Assembly (NCBI GenBank): GCA_016711205.1
Contig: JADJTM010000003.1
Location: 186,001-250,000 of the forward strand
Length of the DNA: 64,000 nucleotides
Direction: 5' to 3'
Source: Micropruina sp.
GTDB taxonomy: Bacteria; Actinomycetota; Actinomycetes; Propionibacteriales; Propionibacteriaceae
Within the stretch, counting starts at the first letter, position 1. Each line of letters starts with the position of its first letter. Under the pieces are notes generated by a model. That model was not told the origin of the DNA. It ran no database searches and worked only from the letters and a program-made list of their open reading frames with translations. The translations under genes were made by a program, and so were the position numbers. Below are positions 26,060 through 36,937 of the stretch, piece by piece.

Positions 26060-26628
26060 GCGCAACCGACCCGCACCCCAACGCGTACCTCGACTTCGAC
26101 GTCGACACCCTCGCCGGCATGGTGCCGATCAGGCCGGTGGTGTTCTCGATCGGCTCCAACCTGGGTGATCGGCTCGGCTACCTGCAGGCCGCCGTCGACT
26201 CGCTGCGCATCACGCCCAACCTCAGCATCGTCGAGGTGTCGCCGGTGTACGAGACCGACCCGGTCGGCCCGGTGCCGGACCAGCCACTGTTCCTCAACGC
26301 CGTGGTGCGCGCCGACACCACGCTGGCCTCGCTGGTGCTGCTCGAACGGGCCCAGGCGATCGAGAACGCGCATCGCCGCACCCGCGAGGTGCCGGGCGGC
26401 CCCCGCACCCTCGATGTGGACCTGATCGTGGTGGGCGAGCGCATCAAGAACACCCCGCTGCTCACCCTGCCGCACCCACGCGCCGCGGAGCGGGCGTTCG
26501 TGCTGGTGCCGTGGCTCGACATCGACCCCGCTGCCACGCTGCCCGAGCATGGCCCGGTCGCCGACCTGGTGGCACGGCTGGACCTGTCGGTCATCCGGCG
26601 CCGGCCCGATCTGACGATCGAGACGTGA
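26056..26628 (+). CDS. folK: 2-amino-4-hydroxy-6-hydroxymethyldihydropteridine diphosphokinase
   Basis: 190 residues. The core starts at residue ~29 with VVFSIGSNLGDRLGYLQ; the P-loop-free kinase signature RxxGPRTLDVDLI appears as EVPGGPRTLDVDLIVVGE, and LTLPHPRAAERAFVLVPW is the usual C-terminal block. It adds pyrophosphate from ATP to hydroxymethyl-dihydropterin, feeding folP. It has a ~28-residue N-terminal extension beyond the E. coli enzyme. It overlaps folB and the DUF3180 gene by 4 and 1-3 nt, so it is translationally coupled. Confidence 0.94.
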   Translation: MSATDPHPNAYLDFDVDTLAGMVPIRPVVFSIGSNLGDRLGYLQAAVDSLRITPNLSIVEVSPVYETDPVGPVPDQPLFLNAVVRADTTLASLVLLERAQAIENAHRRTREVPGGPRTLDVDLIVVGERIKNTPLLTLPHPRAAERAFVLVPWLDIDPAATLPEHGPVADLVARLDLSVIRRRPDLTIET

Positions 26629-27137
26629 TGCCCCAGCCCGGCCCCACGGTGCGGCCCACCGGACCAACGGCGCTGGCAGTCGCCGCGGTTGTCGGCGGGG
26701 GCCTCACCTGGATCGTGCTGTCGATCGCCGACAACCTCGGGTGGGTGCTGCCCACCGTGCCGGTGCTGGCTGCCGTGGTGGTGGCCGTGCTGGCGCTGAT
26801 CACCTGGCTCGCCGCACGCTGGACGCACCGCACCGTCCAGACGCAGCAACCGATCGAACCGACCCGCGCGGTCGGCCTGGTGCTGGCCGGCAAGGCGGCC
26901 CTGCTCGGCGGCACCGCACTGGCCTCCGGCTATGCCGTGCTGGTGCTGCGCCAGCTGCCCAATGTGGACGCCACCCTGCCCCGCGAACGAGTGCTGGTGG
27001 CCGGCGCCGTCACGGTGCTCAGCATCGGGCTCGCCGTGGCCGGCTGGGCGCTGGAGCGAGCCTGCCAGGTGCCGCCCGAGAACGATTCGGACGACGCGCC
27101 CACCAGTCAGCCCGGAGGCGCGCACCGCCCCGGTTAG
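26628..27137 (+). CDS. DUF3180 membrane protein
   Basis: 169 residues from the ATG that overlaps the folK stop (TGATG). Four hydrophobic helices: ALAVAAVVGGGLTWIVLSI, TVPVLAAVVVAVLALITWLA, AVGLVLAGKAALLGGTALAS and VLVAGAVTVLSIGLAVAGW. PTRAVGLVLAGKA is the most characteristic block. The family follows folK across actinobacteria; its function is unknown. Membrane location is a prediction from hydrophobicity. Confidence 0.85.
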   Translation: MPQPGPTVRPTGPTALAVAAVVGGGLTWIVLSIADNLGWVLPTVPVLAAVVVAVLALITWLAARWTHRTVQTQQPIEPTRAVGLVLAGKAALLGGTALASGYAVLVLRQLPNVDATLPRERVLVAGAVTVLSIGLAVAGWALERACQVPPENDSDDAPTSQPGGAHRPG

Positions 27138-27140
27138 GCT
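27135..27140 (+). promoter_or_regulatory. -10 hexamer TAGGCT, leaderless start
   Basis: TAGGCT overlaps the stop of the DUF3180 gene and ends 6 nt before the GTG at 27147, the same sequence and spacing as at folP. Confidence 0.5.
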
Positions 27141-27146
27141 GCGCTC

Positions 27147-27695
27147 GTGACGTCTCGATCCGGTCGTGCTCGCCCGCTGTCGCTCGGGCGCATCGCCTCG
27201 TGGACGGTGCTCGCGCTGGTGGGTTGCGCGGCGTCCGTCACCTTCGTGTTCGGTGACCGGATCAGCCGTGGCGTCGCGCTCGCGGCCCTGGTGGCCGGCA
27301 CGGTGCTGGTGTGCCTGCTCGCATGGCGCGAGTCCCGCAACGCCGAGCGTCTGCAGATGGCCGCCGAGCTGGGCCAGGCGATGCGCCACGCCGAGCAGCT
27401 GCACGCCGAACGGGCCCGGCAGCGCGCGGTCGTCCGCCTGCTCAGCGTCCGGATGGCCGACCTGCGCGACCAACTCGCCGCCGCCGGCGCACGCTCGTGC
27501 CAGCTGCAGCAACAGCTGTCCACCCTGCGCGGCAACCACGAGGCATTGCGGGTCGAACTCGAACTGCAGGCGGTGCTGAATCCCCCCGCGACCGTGCACG
27601 AGTTGTCAGCGGGTGCGAACTCCACTGCGCCATGGGCGCTGGCCACCGAACTGATCCACAATGCGCAAGCGGTGGGTGTGCAACGTTCGGCGTAA
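27147..27695 (+). CDS. Hypothetical membrane protein with coiled coil
   Basis: 182 residues from GTG. Two membrane helices (ASWTVLALVGCAASVTFVF and GVALAALVAGTVLVCLLAW) are followed by a long helix rich in A, Q, E and R (residues ~65-145) with heptad character (LRDQLAAAGARSCQLQQQLS). The C-terminal ~35 residues are neutral. Not a family I can name. The position after DUF3180 and before lsr2 suggests no function. It probably has its own leaderless transcript. Confidence 0.65.
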   Translation: MTSRSGRARPLSLGRIASWTVLALVGCAASVTFVFGDRISRGVALAALVAGTVLVCLLAWRESRNAERLQMAAELGQAMRHAEQLHAERARQRAVVRLLSVRMADLRDQLAAAGARSCQLQQQLSTLRGNHEALRVELELQAVLNPPATVHELSAGANSTAPWALATELIHNAQAVGVQRSA

Positions 27696-27904
27696 CACCC
27701 TTTCCGGCGCCAATCGCTGTTTGCGCAGGTGGTAGCCATGCGCAGCCGCTCGCCGCATACTGCTCACCCAAAAGAGCCGCCATTCACGCACTTGCGCACA
27801 GTCGTTTTGCGTTGCATTTGTTTGGCGATAGGGTAGCCTCGCTATGAGGCTGAACGGGGGAACAGCTCACAGTGCCGAAATCAATCAACGTGGGAGGTAG
27901 CCAT

Positions 27905-28228
27905 ATGGCGCAGCGCATCGTCTATCGTCTTGAGGATGATCTCGACAGCAGCGAAGCCGCCGAGACCATTGTCTTCGGTATCGATTCGGTCAGCTACGAG
28001 ATCGATCTGTCAGAAAGCAACGCACAGAGGTTGCGCGATCTGCTGGCGCCCTACGTGGCGTCGGCCCGGCGGGTCGGCGGTCGTCGCAAGGCAACCGCCC
28101 GGCGTCGAGCCGGCGTTAGCTCGGCCGGCGAGATCCGGGTGTGGGCGGCCGAGAACGGCCACAAGGTCTCGGCCCGCGGACGCGTCCCGGCCGAGGTGCG
28201 CGAGGCGTACGACCGCGCGCACAGCTGA
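27905..28228 (+). CDS. lsr2: Lsr2-family nucleoid-associated silencer
   Basis: 107 residues. ATG at 27905 follows GGGAGG. The N-terminal dimerisation domain (MAQRIVYRLEDDLDSSEAAE, FGIDSVSYEIDLSESNAQRL) is joined by a basic linker to a C-terminal DNA-binding domain (IRVWAAENGHKVSARGRVPA) with the RGR motif that enters the minor groove of AT-rich DNA. Lsr2 is the actinobacterial counterpart of H-NS, silencing AT-rich acquired genes. The upstream ~200 bp are visibly less GC-rich than their surroundings, with TAGGGT at about 27828 as a candidate -10; self-regulation is plausible but not shown. Confidence 0.93.
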   Translation: MAQRIVYRLEDDLDSSEAAETIVFGIDSVSYEIDLSESNAQRLRDLLAPYVASARRVGGRRKATARRRAGVSSAGEIRVWAAENGHKVSARGRVPAEVREAYDRAHS

Positions 28229-28263
28229 GCCGATTCACGCACAGCTGATGTGAAATCACAGCC

Positions 28264-28289
28264 AACGGCCCCGGAAACCCGGGGCCGTT
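28264..28289 (+). terminator. lsr2 terminator hairpin
   Basis: AACGGCCCCGG and CCGGGGCCGTT form an 11-bp GC-rich stem with a short AAAC loop 36 bp after the lsr2 stop. There is no T-run, as usual in high-GC actinobacteria. Confidence 0.7.
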
Positions 28290-28303
28290 CGCCGTGGGCG
28301 AAG
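28287..28303 (+). promoter_or_regulatory. ClgR-operator-like palindrome upstream of clpC
   Basis: GTTCGCCGTGGGCGAAG is a palindrome TTCGC-N5-GCGAA. It resembles the GTTCGCYGNNNGCG-type box bound by ClgR, an activator of clp genes in actinobacteria, and lies about 32 bp upstream of the clpC -10 hexamer. It overlaps the right arm of the lsr2 terminator, so coincidence is possible. Confidence 0.4.
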
Positions 28304-28334
28304 CCGGAACAGAACCCACCGCGCGCGAGTTGAA

Positions 28335-28340
28335 TAGACT
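28335..28340 (+). promoter_or_regulatory. clpC -10 hexamer TAGACT
   Basis: TAGACT lies about 75 bp upstream of the clpC ATG, giving a leader of ~65 nt. No clear -35 is seen, consistent with an activated promoter. Confidence 0.4.
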
Positions 28341-28414
28341 GATGGTGCCCGGGCCGGGTCGGCCGACCCAGCCGGAGCGCCACCCGGCGTAGGCCGGAGT
28401 GAGGAGTGCGGAAC

Positions 28415-30907
<2,493 letters not shown>

Positions 30908-30914
30908 GGCGCCG

Positions 30915-30952
30915 CACGACACCCCCGCAGCGCAGGCTGCGGGGGTGTCGTG
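30915..30952. terminator. Strong bidirectional terminator after clpC
   Basis: CACGACACCCCCGCAGC (30915-30931) and its exact complement (30936-30952) form a perfect 17-bp stem with loop GCAG, between clpC and the convergent DUF4190 gene. Confidence 0.85.
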
Positions 30953-30973
30953 GTGCCGGGGGCACCAGGCGGG

Positions 30974-31516
30974 TCAGCGGGGGGCGTTGACGGCGATAAT
31001 GATCAGCAGCACGAACGAGCTGACCACCAGCAGTGCGATCAGCGAGCCGATGATGCCGAGCACGAACCCAGCGGTCAGCTTGCCGCTGTCGCTGTACGCC
31101 CCGGGCCGGGCTGCCATCTCGCGCCGGGCCTTGGCGCCCAGATACCAGGCGATCGGGCTGATGAACGGCATGAAAACGAAGTTGGTGAACAGCCCGACGA
31201 TGCCCAGGATCAGCACCAGGGTCGCGTTGGGATGCTCCGGTGGCGGCGGGGCCGCGTAGCCGTAGGGCACGCGCCGGCCGAACTGGACCGGGGCGGCCGG
31301 GGGAGCGGGTTGCAGCGCGTCGAACGTCTGCGGTTCGGACCACCCGCTGGGCTCGGCCGGACGGGGCTCGCCGAGCACCGGGTTGGTGTAGGCCGGCGGA
31401 TCGCCGGGCAGGCCGAGGGTGGGCGGACGCTGATCGGCCGGGCTTGCGGACGGTTGGGGCGCAGGCTCGCCGGAACCGTCGCCGCCGGCCCACGGTGAAT
31501 ACTGCTGATTGCTCAT
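30974..31516 (-). CDS. DUF4190 domain membrane protein
   Basis: 180 residues; AGGAGGCG precedes the ATG. A proline-rich cytoplasmic N-terminal tail of ~95 residues (PAPQPSASPADQRPPT and similar) leads to two membrane helices (TLVLILGIVGLFTNFVFMPF and AGFVLGIIGSLIALLVVSS) separated by PIAWYLGAKARREMAARPG, the DUF4190 signature. Function is unknown; many actinobacterial genomes carry several. It is convergent with clpC and upstream of nothing obvious on its strand. Confidence 0.8.
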   Translation of the reverse strand: MSNQQYSPWAGGDGSGEPAPQPSASPADQRPPTLGLPGDPPAYTNPVLGEPRPAEPSGWSEPQTFDALQPAPPAAPVQFGRRVPYGYAAPPPPEHPNATLVLILGIVGLFTNFVFMPFISPIAWYLGAKARREMAARPGAYSDSGKLTAGFVLGIIGSLIALLVVSSFVLLIIIAVNAPR

Positions 31517-31569
31517 TCAACGCCTCCTGAAGCTTCCAGGATAGGGCCGCCGGGCTCGCACCCCGTCCG

Positions 31570-32430
31570 TCAGAGCCGGAAGCCGTCGCCGGCCGCGTGC
31601 ACAAGGGCATCGTGCAGCAGTGAGCGCAGCGCCCGCTGGGCCTGATCGGGGTCGGGCCAACCGTCGATCAACTGGTGCTCGGCGGCGACGCCGTCGGCAG
31701 GCAGTGCGCGCAGGTGTGCCAACACGTGGCCGCGGGCCGCGCGATCGGTGCCGGCGTACACCTGCCGGCGCCGGGCCGGCCCGGCCGGACGTCCAGCAGC
31801 GAACCAGCGACAGTCGGGTCGCACCGGGCATGACCCACAGGACGGCGTCGCGGCCCGGCACACCTGGGCGCCCAACCCCATCGCCGCGACCGACCACTGC
31901 GCGGCGCCCTGATCGGGCAACCACGCCTCGCCCCGCCGCCGCTCCACCACCGTCGGTGAGCCGGCCGGGGTGTCGGTGCCGCCCTCCAGCCGGGCGAGCA
32001 CACGCCGCACGTTGACGTCGAGCACCACCTGTCGGGCGCCGAACGCGAAGCTGGCCACGGCGGCGGCGGTGTAGTCGCCGACTCCTGGCAGCATCCGCAG
32101 CGCCGCCGGATCGCGCGGCACCACGCCCCCGTGATCGAGGGTGATCGCGGTGGCTGCGGCGTGCAGCCGCTGGGCCCTGCGCGGGTAGCCCAGTCGTCCC
32201 CACGCCCGGACGGCCTCGCCCGCCGGCTCCGCGGCCAGGGCAGCGGGCACGGGCCAGCGATCGACCCACTGCTGCCAGGGGGCCAGCACGCGCTGGACGG
32301 GTGTCTGCTGCAGCATGAACTCGCTGATCATGATCGCCCACGGAGAGGTGCCCGGACGCCGCCACGGCAGGTCGCGCGCATGAGCGGCGTACCAGGCGAC
32401 GATGCTGTTCACCAGCCGGTCGCGATCCAC
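31570..32430 (-). CDS. mutY: A/G-specific adenine DNA glycosylase
   Basis: 286 residues. WRRPGTSPWAIMISEFMLQQ holds the catalytic Glu, LPGVGDYTAAAVASFAFG the helix-hairpin-helix, and VLDVNVRRVLARL the catalytic Asp. An iron-sulfur loop with spacing C-x6-C-x2-C-x5-C appears as VCRAATPSCGSCPVRPDC. It removes adenine mispaired with 8-oxoguanine. The C-terminal 8-oxoG-recognition domain is absent, as usual for short actinobacterial MutY. It sits next to disA-radA, a normal context for this phylum. Confidence 0.92.
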   Translation of the reverse strand: MDRDRLVNSIVAWYAAHARDLPWRRPGTSPWAIMISEFMLQQTPVQRVLAPWQQWVDRWPVPAALAAEPAGEAVRAWGRLGYPRRAQRLHAAATAITLDHGGVVPRDPAALRMLPGVGDYTAAAVASFAFGARQVVLDVNVRRVLARLEGGTDTPAGSPTVVERRRGEAWLPDQGAAQWSVAAMGLGAQVCRAATPSCGSCPVRPDCRWFAAGRPAGPARRRQVYAGTDRAARGHVLAHLRALPADGVAAEHQLIDGWPDPDQAQRALRSLLHDALVHAAGDGFRL

Positions 32431-32537
32431 CCCACTGTAGGGCCCAGCGTCTGGTGCCGCTCGCTACGGCGCCCATCGGTGGATGCGGGCTGCGCGGCCG
32501 TCCGGCGTGGTGCGCCGCGCGCGGTGCCGGCACTGCC

Positions 32538-32543
32538 TACCCT
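32538..32543 (+). promoter_or_regulatory. -10 hexamer TACCCT, leaderless start
   Basis: TACCCT ends 6 nt before the ATG at 32550; no ribosome binding site is seen. Confidence 0.5.
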
Positions 32544-32549
32544 TGCGGC

Positions 32550-33191
32550 ATGAGCGAAGTGCTGACAGGCAAGGGTCCGCAACCGCCTTCGGTTTACTGG
32601 GTCCGGCGCGGCCTCGTCGCGTTGGCCGCCGTGGTCATCATCGGCCTACTGGTGTGGGCCTTCGTGCCGAAGAATCAGCCGACGACGGCCACACCGGCCG
32701 GCACCGCCACGCCGACCGCGATCGGCACGCAGAGCGCGCCCGTCCCATCGCCGACCGCTACTGCCAGCGAGGGCGGTGCCACACCGACCTCGACCGCGCC
32801 GACGGTGTGCGATCCGATCGGGGTGCAGTTGAGCGTCGAGGGCTTCAAGAGCGTCAAGGCCGACGCCAAGCAGGTGTTCAGCGTGACCGTCGAGAACAAC
32901 ACCGCGATGCCGTGCGTGATGCAGATCAACAAGGACACCTTCAGGTTGCGGGTGGCCTCCGGCGCCGACCTGATCTGGAGCACCGGGCACTGTGCAGAGT
33001 GGCTGCCCGAGGTAAAGCAGCAGACCCTCAAGGCCGGCGGCACGGTCGAGTTCAAGGTCAACTGGGGGCTGCACCGGTCGGCGGACGGCTGCAAGCAGGC
33101 CAAGAGTCTGCTGGGGGCCGGAACCTATGTCGCAACGGCCCTGTACCGCGACACGTCGACCGGCCGGTTCACCTTCACCATCGCCAAGTAG
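32550..33191 (+). CDS. Membrane-anchored secreted protein of unknown function
   Basis: 213 residues. A single N-terminal membrane helix (GLVALAAVVIIGLLVWAFV, residues ~20-38) without a lipobox acts as anchor. A T/P/A-rich linker (residues ~42-85) leads to an extracytoplasmic beta-rich domain with four cysteines (TVCDPIGVQL, AMPCVMQINK, TGHCAEWL, DGCKQAKS). VFSVTVENNTAMPCVM and GGTVEFKVNWGL recall the immunoglobulin-like DUF4232-type domains of actinobacterial surface proteins. Function unknown. It lies between divergent mutY and convergent disA. Confidence 0.75.
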   Translation: MSEVLTGKGPQPPSVYWVRRGLVALAAVVIIGLLVWAFVPKNQPTTATPAGTATPTAIGTQSAPVPSPTATASEGGATPTSTAPTVCDPIGVQLSVEGFKSVKADAKQVFSVTVENNTAMPCVMQINKDTFRLRVASGADLIWSTGHCAEWLPEVKQQTLKAGGTVEFKVNWGLHRSADGCKQAKSLLGAGTYVATALYRDTSTGRFTFTIAK

Positions 33192-33274
33192 AACGCCTGC
33201 GGAGCACGCTGAACGATCGAGTCACGGCTGCGGCGCGCCGGCCCGGGGATCTGCTGCGGCCAGATCCTGCCGAA

Positions 33275-34324
33275 CTAGTCCAGCCGTTCGGCGTAGGCGG
33301 ATTCCGCCAGCCGCACCAGGCCCTCGCGGACCGTCCGGGCGATCGAGTAGTCGACGCCGTCGACCGCGAGCAGGTCGGTCGTGGTGGCACCGAACAGGCC
33401 CTGCAGGGTGCCGAAGTGCGCCACCAGCGAGTCGGCCACCGCGGGCGACAACCGGCCGATCTGCGCCAGTTGACGGTGTCCGCGGGGCGACAGCCGTCGC
33501 GACAGATCATCGCCCAGTCCGCAGCCCTGCGCGATCAGCCCGGGGTGGGCCAGGTCGTCGGTGTCGAGGGTGCCCAGCCGGGCCAGCTGCGGCGCTGTGG
33601 AATCGCCGGCATAGTCGCGCTGCAGGTGGGCCAGCAGGTCGTCCAGGCCGGAGACGAGTTCCTGCAGCTGCAGCCGCACCAATCGCCCCTCGGTGCCGAG
33701 TTCGACCGCGTAACCGGTCACCTCCAGGCGTAGCCGGCGCACCATCTCGAGCCGCTGGGCGACCAGCGCGATGTCGCGGACGGTCGCCGCGTCCTGCACC
33801 TCGGCGGCCGACAGCCGCGCGGTGGCCTCGGTCAGGCCATCCGAATATCGGACGAGGGTGGCCAGCGCCTGGTTGGCCCTGGCCAGCAACTGCTCCGGGC
33901 GCTGCACCACCCAGCGCTGCTCGTCGACGAACAGCGAGATGGTCGACATGGACGCCGACACGGTGACCGTGGGTATGCCGGTCTGCCGGGACACCCGATC
34001 GGCGGTGCGGTGCCGGGTGCCGGTTTCGGTGGTGACCACCGCTGCGTCGGGCATCAGGTGCACCCCGGCGAACATGATGCGGTCGAGGGCGTCGTTGAGA
34101 ATGATCGCGCCGTCCATCTTGGCCAGTTCACGCAGGGCCGTGCCGGTGAACTCGACGTCGATGGCGAACCCGCCGGTGGCCAGCGACTGCAGCCGGGCGT
34201 TGTTGCCGAGGGTGACCAGGGCGCCGGTGCGGCCGTGCACGATGCGGTCGAGGCCGTCACGCACCTCGGTGCCGGGCGCGATCAGGGCGAGGGCGCGGGT
34301 GAGCCGGCTGGAGGGAGCGCTCAC
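33275..34324 (-). CDS. disA: DNA integrity scanning diadenylate cyclase DisA
   Basis: 349 residues. The diadenylate cyclase domain carries D71-G-A in LAKMDGAIILND and the RHR motif (residues 104-106) in TGTRHRTADRVSRQTG. A helical spine follows, then a C-terminal helix-hairpin-helix (ISRLSP-like GRLSPAVADSLVAHFGTLQG). It makes cyclic di-AMP from two ATP and slides on DNA, stalling at branched structures. It lies downstream of radA on the same strand (180 bp apart), a conserved pairing; RadA can inhibit DisA. Confidence 0.95.
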   Translation of the reverse strand: MSAPSSRLTRALALIAPGTEVRDGLDRIVHGRTGALVTLGNNARLQSLATGGFAIDVEFTGTALRELAKMDGAIILNDALDRIMFAGVHLMPDAAVVTTETGTRHRTADRVSRQTGIPTVTVSASMSTISLFVDEQRWVVQRPEQLLARANQALATLVRYSDGLTEATARLSAAEVQDAATVRDIALVAQRLEMVRRLRLEVTGYAVELGTEGRLVRLQLQELVSGLDDLLAHLQRDYAGDSTAPQLARLGTLDTDDLAHPGLIAQGCGLGDDLSRRLSPRGHRQLAQIGRLSPAVADSLVAHFGTLQGLFGATTTDLLAVDGVDYSIARTVREGLVRLAESAYAERLD

Positions 34325-34504
34325 GGGGTGACCTCGTCGATTCGATGGCAGGACAGTCGCAGTTTACTGCCCCGGGCCTACGCCTCTGCCCGCTTCGCCT
34401 CGCCCGGACGGCGCCACGGTGCGTGCACCCGGGTCGCCGGAGCCGCACCACGGTCGCGGTGGGACAGCCAGCCTGGTGGCCGGATCGTGCAGCCTGAGCA
34501 GGCC

Positions 34505-35905
34505 CTACCCTTCGGCGAGCCGCAGGTGCGGACCGTCGGGGTCGCGTCGCTTGGCCGGACGAAGCTGCAGCAGGTCGACCGCCGCCGCCACCGTGCCCAC
34601 CTCGACGGCACGCATGCCGCGCAGGCTGATGTTGCTGCCCGGCGGCACCAAAGCCAGGCCGAAACCCAGCCGGGCCGCCTCGGCCACCCGGCGCTCGATG
34701 CCGCCAACGCGGCGCACCTCGCCCGACAGGCCCACCTCGCCCAACGCGACCAGCGGGCGGTGGTACGCGTGTTCGGCGGCCGCGGAGGCGACGGCGAGCG
34801 CGACCGAGAGATCGGCGGCCGGATCGATCACCCGGGCGCCACCGACGGTGGAGACGTAGACCTCCTTGTTGTACAGCCGCACCCGCGCCTTGCGTTCGAG
34901 CACCGCGAGGATCACCGACACCCGTCCGCCTTCGAGCCCGTGGGTGACCCGCCGCGGCGTCTGCGCCGCCGAGGGCGCCACCAGGGCCTGCACCTCGCTG
35001 AGCAGGGGACGGCGGCCCTCTTGCGTGACAGTGAGGGCTGTGCCCGGCACCGGCTCGGCGCGCGCGGAGGTGAACAGGTGACTGGGGTCGGCCACCTCGC
35101 GGATGCCCGTTTCGGTCATCTCGAAGCAACCCACCTCATCAGCCGGGCCGAACCGGTTCTTGCTGGCCCGGACCAGCCGCAGGCCGCTGTGCCGGTCACC
35201 TTCGAACGACAACACCACATCGACCAGGTGTTCCAGCAACCGGGGGCCGGCCACCGTGCCGTCCTTGGTGACGTGACCGACCAGCAGCACCGGCAGCCGG
35301 CGCTGCTTGGCCACCCGGACCAGCGCGTTGGTTACCTCGCGAACCTGGGCGACGCCGCCCGGCACGCCGTCGGCGCCCGAGACGGTGACGGCCTGCACCG
35401 AGTCGAGCACCAGCAGGGTGGGATCGAGTTGGTCGATGTGCGCCAGCACCGCGCCCAGGTCGGTCTCGGCTGCCAGGTAGAGGGTGTCGCGCAGAGCGTC
35501 GGTGCGGGTGGCGCGCAGCCGCACCTGGGCCGCGGACTCTTCGGCCGAGACGTACAGTGTGCGCCGGCCACCGGCTGCCCAGCGCGCCGCCACGTCGAGC
35601 AGCAGGGTGGACTTGCCGACGCCGGGCTCACCGGCCAGCAGCACGACCGCGCCGGCCACGATGCCGCCGCCCAGCACCCGGTCGAGTTCGCCGACGCCGG
35701 TGGAGGTGGATGCCGCCTCGTGCAGCGGCACGTCACCGATCGGACGCGCCGCGCTGGTCGGTGCCGATCGGACGGCGGTCGCGGGGCCGGTGGGGGCATG
35801 CGGGGCCATCGAACCCCAGGCTTGGCATTGGTTGCAGCGCCCCAACCAGCGGGCGCTCGTCCACCCGCATTCGGAACAGCGGTGACTGACAGCGGTCTTG
35901 GCCAT
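34505..35905 (-). CDS. radA: DNA repair protein RadA
   Basis: 466 residues. The N-terminal zinc finger is HRCSECGWTSARWLGRCNQC. The RecA-like ATPase has Walker A LLAGEPGVGKSTLL and Walker B LLVLDSVQAV, and the RadA-specific KNRFG motif is present in ASKNRFGPADEVG. The C-terminal Lon-like fold (VALGEVGLSGEVRRVGGIER) lacks protease residues. It helps branch migration in recombination. ATG start; the upstream intergenic region is full of repeats. It is the first gene of the radA-disA pair. Confidence 0.95.
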   Translation of the reverse strand: MAKTAVSHRCSECGWTSARWLGRCNQCQAWGSMAPHAPTGPATAVRSAPTSAARPIGDVPLHEAASTSTGVGELDRVLGGGIVAGAVVLLAGEPGVGKSTLLLDVAARWAAGGRRTLYVSAEESAAQVRLRATRTDALRDTLYLAAETDLGAVLAHIDQLDPTLLVLDSVQAVTVSGADGVPGGVAQVREVTNALVRVAKQRRLPVLLVGHVTKDGTVAGPRLLEHLVDVVLSFEGDRHSGLRLVRASKNRFGPADEVGCFEMTETGIREVADPSHLFTSARAEPVPGTALTVTQEGRRPLLSEVQALVAPSAAQTPRRVTHGLEGGRVSVILAVLERKARVRLYNKEVYVSTVGGARVIDPAADLSVALAVASAAAEHAYHRPLVALGEVGLSGEVRRVGGIERRVAEAARLGFGLALVPPGSNISLRGMRAVEVGTVAAAVDLLQLRPAKRRDPDGPHLRLAEG

Positions 35906-35984
35906 GCACCGCAGGCTAGGGGCCGCCTCCGACAGTTCTGGATCCGCCGGTCCAGAGGCACCATCCGCGCCGTCATCCGGGTGG

Positions 35985-36266
35985 CCCTCGTCATCCCGGC
36001 GAATGCCGGGATCTCACCGCGCATCGTCGTCCCGGCGGGCCCGTCTTCCCAGCGGACGTCGTCATCCCGGCGGGCCCTCGTCATCCTGGCCCCCTCGTCA
36101 TCCCGGCGAATGCCGGGATCTCACCGCGCATCGCCACCCCGGCGGGCCCCGTCTTCCCAGCGGACGTCGTCATCCCGGCGGGCCCCGTCTTCCCAGCGGA
36201 CGTCGTCATCCCGGCGGGCCCCGTCTTCCCAGCGGACGTCGTCATCCCGGCGAACGCCGGGATCTC
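35985..36266. repeat. REP palindromes and 36-bp tandem repeats
   Basis: GTCATCCCGGCGAAYGCCGG palindromes occur at 35991-36015, 36096-36122 and 36241-36266. Between them a 36-bp unit with core CGTCTTCCCAGCGGACGTCG is repeated three times in tandem (36137-36246), plus once at 36030-36066. This looks like a REP palindrome amplified in its half-site. Confidence 0.8.
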
Positions 36267-36290
36267 TGCCGCACACCGCTGGTTGCATCC

Positions 36291-36422
36291 GTTGCCGCGG
36301 AGTGGGGGTGCACCCCGTCCCGCCCCGGGCAGCCTCAGCGGCTCCGCAAGCTCCGCCGCTGAGTTGCCCGACGCCCGACCACGCCCAGACGGGGTGCACC
36401 CCACTCCGCTTCACAGTTGGGT
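36291..36422. repeat. Structured ~130-nt repeat, family 2, copy B
   Basis: Outer stem GCGGAGTGGGGGTGCACCCC (left) against GGGGTGCACCCCACTCCGC (right). Inner stem CTCAGCGGC/GCCGCTGAG, extended by GGGCA/TGCCC. Same order and loops as 6620-6744 but different paired bases. The rest of the gap to 36937 holds a GGTCTCGACAAGCTCGA motif at ~36459 and otherwise nothing I recognise. Confidence 0.75.
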
Positions 36423-36937
36423 CTGCGTCGGGCGAGTCGTCGAGATCCGGGTCCGCGGGGTCTCGACAAGCTCGAGCAGCGAGTGAGCTCCACCCTGAGG
36501 TGACAGAGGCGAGACCGCGAAGTGCTCGCTCGATGACGGCGGTGCAGTCGCGCTGATCGCTGCGCAAGCTGAGCGAGGTGGACGAGGGAGAAGCAGTGGC
36601 TGCTTGGCCTGGCAGCGCCCTGCCCGTCGACGACCGGTGTCGCTACCTGCGGAGCCGTCAACGTCGGGTTCAAGGCTGCGCAGGTCGCCCGGGCCGGTTC
36701 CTCCCGTGGCTTCGCCGGTTCGTTCCCGGCGGCGCCGGAAGTCCCCTAGTTTGGACCCAGGCCTCGACCCCAGCCTGCGACCCCCTCAGGCAAGGGCAGT
36801 CCCCGGATTCCGGGTGAGCGGAAGGTGCGAATGACCAGATCACGCACGCGAGCACGAGTTGCGCCGGCTTCGATGGCTGGCACCGCTGTGACGCCGAAGT
36901 CCGGGGCGCGCCTGACGCGGGTTACCACCGCGCTCTC

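Noticed and set aside
34010..36556. An 848-codon plus-strand frame over disA, radA and the repeat region
   Set aside because: It lies antisense to two clear genes and its end is made of REP repeats; composition is that of a shadow.
36486..36937. Short open frames in the gap before the four-helix membrane protein
   Set aside because: They lack ribosome binding sites, motifs and consistent codon bias; I see no gene there.
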